A DNA stretch of 64,000 bases from DATFFO01 sp963772815. GTDB lineage: Bacteria > Actinomycetota > Acidimicrobiia > Spongiisociales > ZC4RG35. Under the pieces are notes generated by a model, which saw nothing but the letters and a program-made list of their open reading frames with translations, searched no databases and was not told the DNA's origin. Below are positions 41,775-51,211 of the stretch, piece by piece; the stretch's first letter is position 1; each line of letters opens with the position of its first letter. The DNA lies in NCBI GenBank assembly GCA_963772815.1, contig CAVYYV010000003.1, forward strand, positions 186,001-250,000, in the 5' to 3' direction. Position numbers and translations under genes: made by a program.

Positions 41775-43754
41775 TCAGCTTCCGAGCGCTCGGTGGAGGA
41801 AGGCTGCCATCTGGCCTCTGGTCACGGAGTCGTTTGGGCAGTATCGGTCGTTGAGCGGGGGGTTGCAGCCTTTGGTCACTCCGGCCGTGGCGAGCCGATC
41901 AATGTCACCTTTGAAAACGCTGGTGTTGTCGTCTGTGAACAGGTTGCCGCCGCCATCGTCGGTGTATCCGAGCGCACGAACGAGGAAAGCTGCCATTTGA
42001 CCCCGAGTAACTGGCTCGTCGGGACAGAAGCGGGTGTCGGCGGGCGGATTGCAGCCCTTGGTGATTCCCGTCGTCGCCAGAGCACCGATGTCGGCGCTGA
42101 ACACCGACCCGGCGGTATCGACGAACAAGTCGGGTCCGGGGAGGAGGATGAGGGCACGGTTGAGGAAGGCGGCCATCTGACCCCGAGTAACTGGCTCGTT
42201 GGGACAGAACAGGGTGTTGGCGGGTGGATTGCAGCCCTTGGTGATCCCTTGCTCGGCCAGCCAGGTGATGTCCGATTCAAAAACGGAACCGGCCGTGTCG
42301 CTAAACTGGACGCCAGATCCGCCCCCACTCCCACTGCCGGTACCGGGCTGGAATATCCAAGCGCTCGGATCGCCTGTGCACGCAAAGGACTCGCAGCTAT
42401 ATACGACGGGGATCGCCTCCACTTGATCGGCCGAACTCCACCCATTCATGGCCATCACCATCCGGCCTCCCGAGAAGGTCAACGAGAGGTCGAAGCCGGT
42501 AACGAATCCCTGATCCAGTCGCATCTGGGAAGCGGTACTGCACCCGGTCCCGCACGACCACAAATAGACGGCATCCCGGTCCTTGTAGGTGTAGTTGGCC
42601 ACGTAGGCCCGATAAGCGACCACGGTTTCACCGGTGACTGCTGTGGAAAGGTCGATGTCATCAACGTATCCCATAGCGGGAATCCCCCCGACCTCGTAGC
42701 CAGAAGGATCGTCTAGTCGTTGGCGGTCGTGGCCGGCACAGTCGGCGTCGAGGCAGCGGACCAGCCATGCAGGGTTGCGGCTGGCGAACGGATCGTTAAT
42801 GCGGTAATCCTCGATGTAGGCGAGCACGGGCAACCCGTCACTGCTGAGCGCCAACTCGAGATCCCGGCCGGGGGCCGACGAGGGCCACTGTGAATTCTGG
42901 GAGGACCTTTCAGCTGCGTCCTGAAGGAGGGTGCTGGTCATCGAGGAACACTCAGTGTCCACGCACCGACCCAGGTAAAGTGACCCACGCAGGTCTGACT
43001 CTGAGTCGATGGTGGAGTAGGCAACGACCGGTCGACCGTCCTGGGGGACGACGACGGCCGAGGATCTGCCCGCCTGAGTTCCAAGTTCGGTGTGTTCGGT
43101 ACGGGTCAAATGCAGGCACTGTGCGTCAGTGCAGCTGAAAGTGAACAGTCTGCCCGTGTTGCCGCCCACTTCATCAAATAGCGTATAGCCGAAGCTGATT
43201 ATCGGGAGACCGTCCGAGCCGACGTCAATCCCGGGAGTGTCGAAGGCAAAACCATTTACCGAGATCGGAACAACGTTGAATATCTCCCGGGTGGTGGTGC
43301 TTGCGCACTCGATGTCGAGACACTTGGTCACCGAGAGATGGATCGTGTCCTCCGCCGTTCCCCCGTCATAAGGATCGGTGAAATAGGAGAGGACGGCTAC
43401 CGGCAACCCATCCCCGCCGATCGCCAATTTCATACGCCCGGGAACCAAAGAGGCGCCCGAAATCGGTAACTCTTTGGCCACATGGACTGTGCCCCTGTGA
43501 CACGACCGATCCGAACAGTGAAGGAACCCCACCGCCGAGTGGAAGATGTTGCCTGATGGCGGGACCGTCCGCACGAAGGCAACCGGCAGACCGTCCGTCC
43601 CCAATCCCACGTCACCCATGCCGCCCAACGGGGTGTCACGAACCAACACAACCTCGTCTCCAGCCGACGCCACTGCCCGACCAGGTGCGAGTAGCCCAGA
43701 AACCAAAACCCCCGCAAGAAGGACGGAACCCGCCAGTCTGAACCCTCGCTGCAA
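41775..43754 (-). CDS. Secreted protein with beta-propeller-like repeats and three SLH domains
   Basis: 659 residues. Signal peptide (GFRLAGSVLLAGVLVSGLLAPGRAVA). Residues 35-470 repeat a unit with DVGLGTDGLPVAFVR / LAIGGDGLPVAVLSYF / DVGSDGLPIISFGY, likely a beta-propeller. The last 180 residues hold three SLH-type repeats (FSDTAGSVFESDITWLAEQG...TKGCNPP...CPNEPVTRGQMAAFL) for cell-surface attachment. The start is TTG at 43754 with GGGAGG seven bases upstream; an ATG at 43759 is out of frame. Confidence 0.85.
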   Translation of the reverse strand: MQRGFRLAGSVLLAGVLVSGLLAPGRAVASAGDEVVLVRDTPLGGMGDVGLGTDGLPVAFVRTVPPSGNIFHSAVGFLHCSDRSCHRGTVHVAKELPISGASLVPGRMKLAIGGDGLPVAVLSYFTDPYDGGTAEDTIHLSVTKCLDIECASTTTREIFNVVPISVNGFAFDTPGIDVGSDGLPIISFGYTLFDEVGGNTGRLFTFSCTDAQCLHLTRTEHTELGTQAGRSSAVVVPQDGRPVVAYSTIDSESDLRGSLYLGRCVDTECSSMTSTLLQDAAERSSQNSQWPSSAPGRDLELALSSDGLPVLAYIEDYRINDPFASRNPAWLVRCLDADCAGHDRQRLDDPSGYEVGGIPAMGYVDDIDLSTAVTGETVVAYRAYVANYTYKDRDAVYLWSCGTGCSTASQMRLDQGFVTGFDLSLTFSGGRMVMAMNGWSSADQVEAIPVVYSCESFACTGDPSAWIFQPGTGSGSGGGSGVQFSDTAGSVFESDITWLAEQGITKGCNPPANTLFCPNEPVTRGQMAAFLNRALILLPGPDLFVDTAGSVFSADIGALATTGITKGCNPPADTRFCPDEPVTRGQMAAFLVRALGYTDDGGGNLFTDDNTSVFKGDIDRLATAGVTKGCNPPLNDRYCPNDSVTRGQMAAFLHRALGS

Positions 43755-43984
43755 CCCATAGCCTCCCGGGACGGCTACCCAGCGTACCTGCGCCTCGACG
43801 GCACCGCCTGACGGGAGTCGAGGAAAACGGCCCTACGGGGCGCACCCGACGAAGCAACCGGCAGGAAGATCTATGTGGTTGGCCGTGCCCGCCCATCTCG
43901 TCGCCTGGCACAGCCCACCAATCCTCATAGCCTGCCAGGTGGGAGTCACCGATACCCCTCACTACAACTCAGCGGCGCACGCTC

Positions 43985-44419
43985 GCCAACCTGGCGAGGA
44001 GGGACCGTCGGCTGCGCAAGTCATTGAGCAGGCCAGCGGGCGCACATTCAACGACGAAGCGGGCGAACCTCCAGGCGACGGTGCAGCGGATTCGCTACTT
44101 GGCCAACGCGCCAGGTGACCATCCCGTTGACCGGCACCGTCGCTCCAAACAACCGACTGGCTTGGGTTCTCGATCCGCGCTGATCCACCATCGCCCTGGC
44201 AGTCGCCGCCGACCGGCCCCCAAGTCCTGCTCATGCTGGCGATCACCGCCCTGCGGACCCTGGGGACCGTGTCCGAGATGCCCTGTTGGTGCGCTGGCCG
44301 ACCCAGATGAGGGAATTGCTCCACGATCACGTGACCGGCATCGACACCGAGATCGAACGACTGAGGGCGGCGTGCAGGACTCGGTCACCCGCCAAGAGCA
44401 CGGTCACACGATTATGTGA
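43985..44419 (+). pseudogene. Decayed paralogue of the helical protein at 53518-53951 (copy 1)
   Basis: Pieces PSAAQVIEQASGRTFNDEAGEP, LQATVQRIRYLANAPGDHPVDRHRRSKQ, LLMLAITALRTLGTVSEDALLVRWPTQMRELLHDHVTGIDTEIERL and DSVTRQEHGHTI occur in changing frames. The order and residues match the copy in the integrative element, including a shift at the same place. Function unknown. Confidence 0.55.
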
Positions 44420-44478
44420 AGAACGACGGTGCGGAACGCTCCCCCGGCCCCCAATGCCGGTAGCCATCCCGCCAGCTA

Positions 44479-44985
44479 GTGACTTTGGTCACTGTGCCCA
44501 CCGACGTCATGGAACCGATGTATTCCCCCATGTTGGACGTATCCGCCATCGGGACCGTAGGAGCAACCCTCACCAATGCGGCCCGGGCCCTTGGCCGGGT
44601 CCACTGCTGCGCCACCCCCAACCAATGCTGGGCCACCGACACCGCCGACGTCATCGAGAACCTGGTGATGGATCTCACCCAGCTCGGGTACCGCCGAGGG
44701 CAGCCCCTCGACCCAGCCACCTGGCTACCCGACCACGAATGGATACCCGCAGCCTGGGGCAGCCAATCCAGCACACCACAAGTACAGGTCGCCGCATGCC
44801 ACAACGCACTACGGGCAGTGATCACCACCTACGACGACGTCCTCCTGGATAGGCGGATCCCCGCCCACCTCACCGTCAAGCTGAACGCCCAACGAGAAGC
44901 GATCGCCACCATCGACCGCCAGCTGCTCCAAGCCCTCAATACCACCACCCTCGACCGGAGACTCCCCCTGACAACCAGCCACTAA
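44479..44985 (+). CDS. Hypothetical protein
   Basis: 168 residues from a GTG, or 158 from the ATG at 44509. Features: NAARALGRVHCCATPNQCWATDTADVIENLVMDLTQLGYRRGQPLDPATWLP and a helical C-terminus (LTVKLNAQREAIATIDRQLLQALNTTTLDRRL). No signal peptide or membrane segment. It follows the decayed gene at 43985, on the same strand, and may once have been its operon partner. Confidence 0.55.
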   Translation: MTLVTVPTDVMEPMYSPMLDVSAIGTVGATLTNAARALGRVHCCATPNQCWATDTADVIENLVMDLTQLGYRRGQPLDPATWLPDHEWIPAAWGSQSSTPQVQVAACHNALRAVITTYDDVLLDRRIPAHLTVKLNAQREAIATIDRQLLQALNTTTLDRRLPLTTSH

Positions 44986-45147
44986 GGTCACCAGCCGGGC
45001 AGGGAGACAGTTGCGCCCCCTGCCTGTGCAATCGGGCCGCCCATTGGTTAACCGTCCCCTCGATGACCGGTGGGCGGTTCCTCGTGCCCGACGCCACGGG
45101 ACGTCCAGCCCTGATGCTCCAGCCGGGTACTACGGTCGGACCCATGG
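44986..45147. other. Intergenic segment left of IS21
   Basis: 162 bases ending in the left target-duplication copy CCCATGG (45141-45147). It is probably the original promoter region of the small Cys-rich gene now at 47780, which IS21 has pushed away. Confidence 0.5.
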
Positions 45148-45309
45148 TATCGCCCGCCAGGGGGATGGGACCACCTTGAGGTGAGTTTCGCCAGTGGGAT
45201 GGGACCACCTGGTCGCCAGTGATGGGACCATTTTTGGGGGTCCGCCAGTTCCGGTGCTGTCGATGCTGGGCTTGCCGCTGCCGGTGTCGATGGGACCAGA
45301 GGAGGCGGT

Positions 45310-46908
45310 ATGGCGTTCCGGGAGGTTCGTGTGTTCGAAGTTCGTGAGGTGCTGCGGTTGTGGCTGGGCGGTGAGGGGCTGCGGGGGGTCTCGCGGCTGG
45401 CGGGGATGGACCGCAAGACGGTCCGTCGCTATGTGGAGGCGGCGGAGGATCTGGGTCTGGATCCGGCTGGCGGCGAAGACCAGCTGACCGATGAGTTCAT
45501 TGGCGGGGTGGTGGAGCGGGTGCGGCCTCACCGCACCGATGGGCATGGGGAGGGGTGGCGGCTCCTGGATGCTCATCGCGACCAACTGAAGACGTGGCTG
45601 GACGACGACGAGTTGACGGTGGTGAAGGCCCATGAGCTGTTGGAACGGCAGGGGGTGATGGTGCCTCAGCGCACGCTGCACCGGTTCGCCCTCGAGGAGC
45701 TGGGTGTGGGCCGGTCGGTGCGGTCGGCGACGGTCAGGGTCAGCGACGGGGAACCGGGCGATGAGCTGCAGGTCGATTTCGGCAAGCTGGGTCGGATCGC
45801 CGATCCGGACGCTGGTCGCCTGCGGGACTTGTGGGCGCTGGTGTTCACGCCGGTGGTGTCGAGGTTCACCTTCGTGTGGCTCACTTATCGGCAGACGATC
45901 GACGATGTGATCTCGGGGTTCGAGGCGGCGTGGGTGTTCTACGGTGGCGTCTTTGCCACGGTCATCCCCGACAACCTCAAGGCGATCGTCGACCGGGCCG
46001 ACCCTTTGGCCCCGAGGCTGAATCAGGCGTTCGTCGAGTATGCCCAGGCCCGGGGGTTCAAGATCGACCCGGCCCGGGTCAGAAAGCCCCAGGACAAGCC
46101 CCGTGTGGAACGGACAGTGTCGTATGTGCGGAACAGCTTCTTCGCCGGCGAGACGTTCGTTGACCTGGCCCACGCTCAACGTCGGGCCGAGGTGTGGTGT
46201 CGAGACCGGGCGGGGATGAGGATCCACGGCACCATCCAGGTCCGTCCCGCCGAGGTGTTCCGTCTCGAAGAGCAGCCGGTGCTGGCGCCGGCACCGACCG
46301 CTCCCTATGACTTGCCGGTCTACGCCACGGCCAAGGTGCATCGGGATCATCACATCGAGGTCGCCAAGGCGTTGTATTCGGTGCCGGGGAACCTGATCGG
46401 CACCCGCGTCGAGGTGCGGGCCGACGGGAGGTTGGTGCGGATCTTCTCCCGTGGTCAGCTGGTCAAAATCCACCCGCGTCAGAAGCCAGGCAGCCGTTCC
46501 ACTGACCCCGATGATCTTCCCTCGGAGAAGACGGTGTATGCGATGCGGGACTTGGAGAAGCTGCAACGTATCGCCGCCAGCCATGGCGACGCGGTGGGCG
46601 CCTACGCCACGGCTCTGTTGGACATCCCTCTGCCCTGGACCAAGATGCGCCAGGTCTACGCCCTGTTGGGCCTGGTCAAGAAATGGGGTCCGGAGCGGGT
46701 CAACGCCGCCTGCCAGCGAGCGCTGGACGCCGAAGCTGTCAACGTGGGACTGATCGGACGGATGCTCGAACGGGGCACCGAAACCGGCCCCGACGCGCCC
46801 GGCGAGCAATCCCCACCCGCCAACGTGGTCGCTCCCCGGTTCGCTCGAGACGACAGCCACTTCGCGGTTCGCACCGGCACCGACGACGGCGAGGAGGTGG
46901 GCCGATGA
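45310..46908 (+). CDS. istA: IS21 transposase
   Basis: 532 residues. An N-terminal HTH (GLRGVSRLAGMDRKTVRRYVEAA) is followed by a DDE integrase core: D in LQVDFGKLG, D in TVIPDNLKAIVD and E in KPRVERTVSYVRNSF. The C-terminal beta-barrel-like part (YSVPGNLIGTRVEVRADGRLVRIF) is usual for IstA. Its stop overlaps the istB start (ATGA). Confidence 0.93.
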   Translation: MAFREVRVFEVREVLRLWLGGEGLRGVSRLAGMDRKTVRRYVEAAEDLGLDPAGGEDQLTDEFIGGVVERVRPHRTDGHGEGWRLLDAHRDQLKTWLDDDELTVVKAHELLERQGVMVPQRTLHRFALEELGVGRSVRSATVRVSDGEPGDELQVDFGKLGRIADPDAGRLRDLWALVFTPVVSRFTFVWLTYRQTIDDVISGFEAAWVFYGGVFATVIPDNLKAIVDRADPLAPRLNQAFVEYAQARGFKIDPARVRKPQDKPRVERTVSYVRNSFFAGETFVDLAHAQRRAEVWCRDRAGMRIHGTIQVRPAEVFRLEEQPVLAPAPTAPYDLPVYATAKVHRDHHIEVAKALYSVPGNLIGTRVEVRADGRLVRIFSRGQLVKIHPRQKPGSRSTDPDDLPSEKTVYAMRDLEKLQRIAASHGDAVGAYATALLDIPLPWTKMRQVYALLGLVKKWGPERVNAACQRALDAEAVNVGLIGRMLERGTETGPDAPGEQSPPANVVAPRFARDDSHFAVRTGTDDGEEVGR

Positions 46909-47711
46909 CCACTCCGACTGTGACACCGGAACTGAAAGCGCTGCTGAGGCGGGTCAAGCTGGGCGGCTGCCTCGACACCCTCCCCGAACGGCTCGCCCTC
47001 GCTCAGACAGGCGGGATGGGCCACGCCGAGTTCTTGGAACTGGTCCTAGCCGACGAGGTCACCCGCCGAGAGAACACCTCCGCTGCGCGCCGCGCCAAGA
47101 CAGCCGGGCTCGACCCGACCATGACCCTGGACCGCTGGGACGACACCGCCAACATCACCTACGACCGTGCGATCTGGAACGAGCTGTGCTCCCTACGCTT
47201 CGTCGAAAGTGGCCACAACGCCGTCATCATGGGCCCAGTCGGAGTCGGCAAGACCTTCCTCGCCACCGCCCTCGGTCACGCCGCCATCAGACGCCGGTTC
47301 ACCGTCCACTTCGAACGCTGCGACCGGCTCCTCAAACGCCTCCGCGTGTCCCGTCTCGACAACAGCCACGACGCCGAGATCCGAAAACTGCTGCGGGTCG
47401 ATCTGCTCATCATCGACGACTTCGCCCTCCAAGCCATGGACCCCCTCGACACCGCCGACATCTACGAACTCATCGTCGAACGACACCGCAACACAGCCAC
47501 CGTCGTCACCAGCAACCGTGAACCGGTCGAATGGCTCGCGCTGATGGCCGACTCCCTCCTCGCCCAATCCGCCATCGACCGACTCCAATCCGCCGCCTAC
47601 GAACTCGTCCTCGACGGCGAGTCCTACCGGCAACGCCAAAAACCCGCCGTCACCGCACACCCCGTTGACAGCCAACACACCCCCATGCCATCATCCCCTC
47701 GCCGGACCTGA
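46905..47711 (+). CDS. istB: IS21 helper ATPase
   Basis: 268 residues, DnaC-like AAA+ protein. Walker A GPVGVGKTFLA, Walker B LLIIDDFAL, sensor VVTSNREPVEW. The N-terminal helical segment (LKALLRRVKLGGCLDTLPERL) binds IstA and DNA. It selects the target and stimulates strand transfer. The ATG at 46905 shares ATGA with istA; longer starts lie inside istA. Confidence 0.93.
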   Translation: MTTPTVTPELKALLRRVKLGGCLDTLPERLALAQTGGMGHAEFLELVLADEVTRRENTSAARRAKTAGLDPTMTLDRWDDTANITYDRAIWNELCSLRFVESGHNAVIMGPVGVGKTFLATALGHAAIRRRFTVHFERCDRLLKRLRVSRLDNSHDAEIRKLLRVDLLIIDDFALQAMDPLDTADIYELIVERHRNTATVVTSNREPVEWLALMADSLLAQSAIDRLQSAAYELVLDGESYRQRQKPAVTAHPVDSQHTPMPSSPRRT

Positions 47712-47779
47712 CCGAACACCCAACCCGGACCCATCACACTGGCGAACCGGTGGCCCCATCAAGCTGGCGAGCGACACCC

Positions 47780-47887
47780 ATGGAGATCACATGCGCCGAA
47801 TGTGGATGCCTCGTCGACCGAGGCGAAGTAATCCGCCGCTGCGAAACAGAAGACTGCTGCTGTGGCGACCTTCCAGACCGAGCCTGA
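47780..47887 (+). CDS. Small Cys-rich zinc-ribbon-like protein
   Basis: 35 residues: MEITCAECGCLVDRGEVIRR followed by CETEDCCCGDLPDRA. Its ATG is inside the right-hand copy of the IS21 target duplication, so IS21 inserted at the start codon and cut the gene off from its own promoter. CxxCxC and CCC suggest metal binding. Small size makes the call tentative. Confidence 0.4.
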   Translation: MEITCAECGCLVDRGEVIRRCETEDCCCGDLPDRA

Positions 47888-47935
47888 CCCTTCCCGCCGC
47901 GTCGTTCTTGGGCCGCACTGTCAGGCCGCACTAGG

Positions 47936-47967
47936 CCACAGATGAGCGAAGTTCACCACAGATGAGC
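47936..47967. repeat. 12-base direct repeat
   Basis: CCACAGATGAGC at 47936 and 47956, 20 bases apart, in sequence without genes between the small Cys-rich gene and the tRNA-like scar. Confidence 0.6.
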
Positions 47968-48015
47968 ACCGACGAGCAAAGACGAGGGGAACAGGCGAAG
48001 ACTTTTGTGCGATAA

Positions 48016-48055
48016 GGGTTTCCGCCCGGCTCCGAGGGTAGGACTCGAACCCACA
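48016..48055 (-). repeat. tRNA-3'-end-like scar (old attachment site?)
   Basis: 40 bases that match the tRNA-Asn 3' end plus its downstream tail at 61400-61439 at 35 of 40 positions, without gaps. The T-arm (GGGTTCGAGTCC on the minus strand) is present, but the anticodon half is missing and replaced by a histidine-kinase fragment. Confidence 0.6.
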
Positions 48056-48173
48056 CGCGCCCACCCATCGCCAGGTCCTGGAACCATTCGCCCCTAGTGG
48101 CACCCGGGTCTGTTGTGGCGGTCAGATCGCTGATCGTCCAGTTCAGCGCCGCAGCCACCGAGGGTTTCACGGC
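48056..48173 (-). pseudogene. Fragment of a CHASE-domain histidine kinase
   Basis: KPSVAAALNWTISDLTATTD then GATRGEWFQDLAMGGRVW matches residues 251-290 of the intact kinase at 51647-53413 (PPSVAGALDWTITDLTATTD then PVAPSKGEWFQDLTLGGRTW). The match ends at the tRNA-like scar. About 40 codons remain. Confidence 0.75.
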
Positions 48174-48195
48174 CGGCGATGTCCTCGAGGGGAGA

Positions 48196-49297
48196 TCAAC
48201 GATGTTGGATGTTCTCGAGGGTCGGACACGGATCGATCCCGTAGGTGGAGCACTCGGTTTGAGTCAACGAACGGCGCAGGTGAGCGCGAACATCTTGGAG
48301 GAACTGCTCGGTATCGAGCGACACTCGCCCCCAGACACCGTCGGCGGTTCCGATCGCGATCGTTTCGTCGTCCAGCCAGTACATCGACTGCACTTCGGGA
48401 ATCTCGAGGACTTGCGCCGTCTTCATCTCCACCAGATCGAAGATGATCAGCCGATCCGTGTTGCCGAGAGCGACCTTCGTTTCGTCCGGGCTGAATGAGA
48501 TGCCGCGGACATTGCCGGAGTCATCTCCGATGAAGGTCTCGGTCCAGGTCGTTGTGTCGACGATTCCCAAACCCGTGTCTTCGGCGGGGAAGACGAGCAA
48601 CCGCTGCGATGGGGAAACCCTCGACCCAATTGGGGTCTTGCCGTCCCAGAGATGTTCGCCGGTTTGGCGGTCCAGTGCGATGAGTTGGTCGCTGTTGCCC
48701 ACGATCACCCAGGTATCGCTGACGAATCGAGCGAACAGAAATCCGCCGGGGATGGCCTCTTCTGATATCAGGGAGCCGTCTGCCGTGTCGAATCGGAGCA
48801 GGCGCCCGTCGGTGGTGCTGGAACCGTCGGTCACCGGGACGGCGACCAGTTCCTGGCTAGGAGAGTTCACCATCACGTAGTAATACGGCGCAGGCTCACC
48901 GGTCGCCCCACAGGTTCCATCAGGCTCGACCACGCATCCGAGGAATGGTTGGGATTCGCCGGTCTCCGGATCGTAGAACGCCCACGGACCCTCCACGGAC
49001 TCGTACACGAAGCGCCCGTCCTCAAGAGGAAGCGCCTGCCACCCGGCGAGGGTCTCGTCCAGAAGCCGACCATCCACGGGGTCGAAGAACTGAACATAGG
49101 GCGTGTTCGTCTCGAAATCATACGAGACGAAGACGCCGAGGTCCGGGCCGATGTGGATTCGGTTCTGGGCGATGTAGGACCCGGGGGGCTCCCCTGCGGA
49201 GGTGATCCCAACCGCCTCGGTGCTGAGATCCCAGATCTTGACGGTGCCGTCGTCATGGGCAGTGAAAAGCCGGTGAGTGGAACCGTCACGTCTTCGG
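48196..49297 (-). pseudogene. C-terminal WD40/beta-propeller remnant of a large signalling protein
   Basis: The frame reads from about 49297 without a start: GSTHRLFTAHDDGTVKIWDLSTEA (a WD40 repeat), then YVQFFDPVDGRLLDETLAGW, more propeller blades (GNVRGISFSPDETKVALGNTDRLIIFDL) and the end LRRSLTQTECSTYGIDPCPTL. That ending is typical of actinobacterial STAND or BTAD proteins with C-terminal WD40 propellers. The N-terminal ATPase half is absent, so this is a 5'-truncated gene. An internal GTG at 49077 could still start a shorter product. Confidence 0.65.
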
Positions 49298-49738
49298 GTT
49301 GGAACCGCCGATTGCCTGTGGCTCCGCTTCGTTCACCAGTTGTACGGAATCCTTCTCAAGCGATTCTCAAGCCGAGTCTTCGGGACGTGCCTCCTTGTCG
49401 GAGGGCTGCCGCTGCCGCCAGATCCTGATCGACGGGCAGAGCGCACGTGCGGCCTTGGCACCGGCCCCGCCAGCTAGGAGATGCTGGCGAGACCAACGTG
49501 GGCGTGACCCAGACCGTAGAACGAAGCAGCTCGAACGGATACGCCCCCCACAGCTCGAGAGAACGGTCTGGCCTCGTCGTACCAACGGTTCCGAAGGCCC
49601 TCGAAGCCGATGCACCGTTGCCTGGTCGCCACCACGGTCAATACCGATCATCCACGGTCATTGCTCACGAGACTTCGGACCAGCGGTCCGGGTCTCCCCA
49701 AACCGATCCCAGTCGGCCTGCGCCTGACCCTCCGGTCG
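49298..49738. other. Intergenic segment, no gene seen
   Basis: About 440 bases between the WD40 remnant and the aldo/keto reductase. Frames are short and rich in Arg, Ser and Pro; no signal recognised. Confidence 0.4.
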
Positions 49739-50587
49739 CTACCCCGCGTCCCACACCGGCCGACGCACCTCGGGGTCGACGATCCGGATGTTCTTGTCGC
49801 GCAACGCTCCGATTCGGGCCATCTCCGCGTCGGTGATTTCGAAATCGAAGAGATCGATGTCCTCCTGGATTTCAGCGAACTCGAGGGCACGCGGCACCAC
49901 GGCGACCTGCGGTTGCTGGATCAGCCAGCGCAGCGCCACCTGTGCGGCTGTCTTGCCGTGCGCAACCCCGATCTCGATCAAGACCGGATCGTCGATTAAC
50001 CGACCACGCGCCAACGGCACGTAGCAGGTAACGATCATCCCGTGACGTGCACAAGCCGTGAGCACCTTGTCCTGGCGGAGGTAGGCGTGGTACTCAATCT
50101 GGTTGGCGACGAGTGGCTCGGAGCACTTGGCCACCGCCTCGTCGATCAGTGCCACGGTGAAGTTGGAGACGCCGATGTGGCGCGCCAGCCCTTCCTGCTT
50201 GGCCTTGGCGAGCGCGCCGAGTGTCTCTTCGAGCGACACGCGAGGCTGCGGCCAGTGGATCAGCAGCAGGTCGACGTAGTCGAGGCCGAGAGTCTCCAGG
50301 CTGGTGTCGACCGAGCGGGCGAAGTCGTCGGCCTTCGCATTCTCCTCCGTTACCTTGGTTGTGACCCACAGCTCGTCGCGTGGCACGCCGGCGCCGCGAA
50401 TCGCCTCACCGACCCACTGCTCGGAACCGTACTTACGCGCCGTGTCGATATGGCGATAGCCGCTCTGAATGGCGTTCGTGATCAGATCGACTGCCCGTTC
50501 CGGCTGGGGGTAGAGCATGGTCCCATAGCCAACGACGGGCATCGCCGCGCCGTGCGCAGTGATGGTGGGGGCCTTCGCCGGTCGCAT
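49739..50587 (-). CDS. Aldo/keto reductase
   Basis: 282 residues. The catalytic tetrad is visible: Asp and Tyr in GYRHIDTARKYGSE, Lys in ELWVTTKV and His in LLIHWPQP. The NADPH-binding end has VVPRALEFAEIQEDIDLFDFEI, with some change from the usual IPKS. Similar to the AKR5-type 2,5-diketogluconate reductase group; substrate unknown. The ATG at 50587 has AAGGAGGAAG upstream; the longer frame has no support. Confidence 0.88.
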   Translation of the reverse strand: MRPAKAPTITAHGAAMPVVGYGTMLYPQPERAVDLITNAIQSGYRHIDTARKYGSEQWVGEAIRGAGVPRDELWVTTKVTEENAKADDFARSVDTSLETLGLDYVDLLLIHWPQPRVSLEETLGALAKAKQEGLARHIGVSNFTVALIDEAVAKCSEPLVANQIEYHAYLRQDKVLTACARHGMIVTCYVPLARGRLIDDPVLIEIGVAHGKTAAQVALRWLIQQPQVAVVPRALEFAEIQEDIDLFDFEITDAEMARIGALRDKNIRIVDPEVRRPVWDAG

Positions 50588-50892
50588 CGCCTTCCTCCTT
50601 CTAGGTTCGCCGTGCCAGACGACCGATAGTCCGACCCGTTGCCGTCGGCACCGTAGCGGTCGCCGTCCGCCAAGACGCGCACGTACAGCCAGCAGGGTCA
50701 GGTGGAGCCAACCGGAAAGGCCGCGTGAAAGGCTATTGACCAGGCTGGTGATGGTCCGCCCGTATCGGTTGCCTTGGACACGACATCCGACGAAACGAAA
50801 TCCAAGAGACACTGCTACACACCGGCTACAACAACAAAGGATGTTCGCTCTGATCGTGGAGCCGATCGTCAATCGCGACGATGAGAATCGGA
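50588..50892. other. Intergenic segment left of the integrative element
   Basis: 305 bases from the aldo/keto reductase start to the att repeat. I see no gene or clear promoter. Confidence 0.4.
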
Positions 50893-50940
50893 GCTCCGGG
50901 GGTGGGACTTGAACCCACAACCAACGGATTAACAGTCCGC
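50893..50940 (-). repeat. att repeat: 48-base copy of the tRNA-Asn 3' half
   Basis: Identical over all 48 bases to 61413-61460, in the same orientation. It covers the anticodon arm to the acceptor end of tRNA-Asn, the usual att core of tyrosine integrases. The 5' half of a tRNA is absent here. Confidence 0.9.
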
Positions 50941-50987
50941 CAAGGGCCCCGGCGGATCACGGAACTGCACTAGACAATTCGCAAGCC

Positions 50988-51209
50988 GTGGCCCGCATCC
51001 TCCTCCGCATCGACAACGTCACTCCGGACCAGGATCTCGACGCCTTTGCCGAGGCCTGGGCCGCCACGGTGAGGAAGGTGCGGGCCGAACACACACAGGC
51101 TGAGGTGCGGCTGTGCCCGACCTGCGAGAAGCGCCTGCCCGCCGACGCCAGCCCAGGGCAGATCCATTGCGCTGACCACACCGAGCATCCAGACCGAGCG
51201 ACGATCTGA
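50988..51209 (+). CDS. Small protein with one CxxC motif
   Basis: 73 residues: helical start (DQDLDAFAEAWAATVRKVRAEH) and VRLCPTCEKRLPADASPGQIHCADH, related to the N-terminal part of the zinc-ribbon remnant at 41489. Immediately precedes the zinc-ribbon gene at 51212. Possibly a DNA- or protein-binding accessory factor. Confidence 0.5.
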   Translation: MARILLRIDNVTPDQDLDAFAEAWAATVRKVRAEHTQAEVRLCPTCEKRLPADASPGQIHCADHTEHPDRATI

Positions 51210-51211
51210 GC

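Larger units (their letters stand above)
45148..47776 (+). mobile_element. IS21-family insertion sequence, complete
   Basis: 2629 bases, flanked by the 7-base direct repeat CCCATGG (45141-45147 and 47777-47783). Left terminal repeats of the type CGCCAG(N)GATGGGACCA start at 45155, 45189 and 45214; inverted counterparts lie at 47749-47769 and 47727-47744 on the right. Multiple terminal repeats and a 4-8 base target duplication are typical of IS21. Both genes are intact, so the insertion looks recent. Confidence 0.9.

Noticed and set aside
45130..46926. 598-residue open frame on the minus strand
   Set aside because: It lies exactly opposite istA, has no ribosome site and a proline/arginine/histidine-rich composition typical of GC-rich antisense frames.
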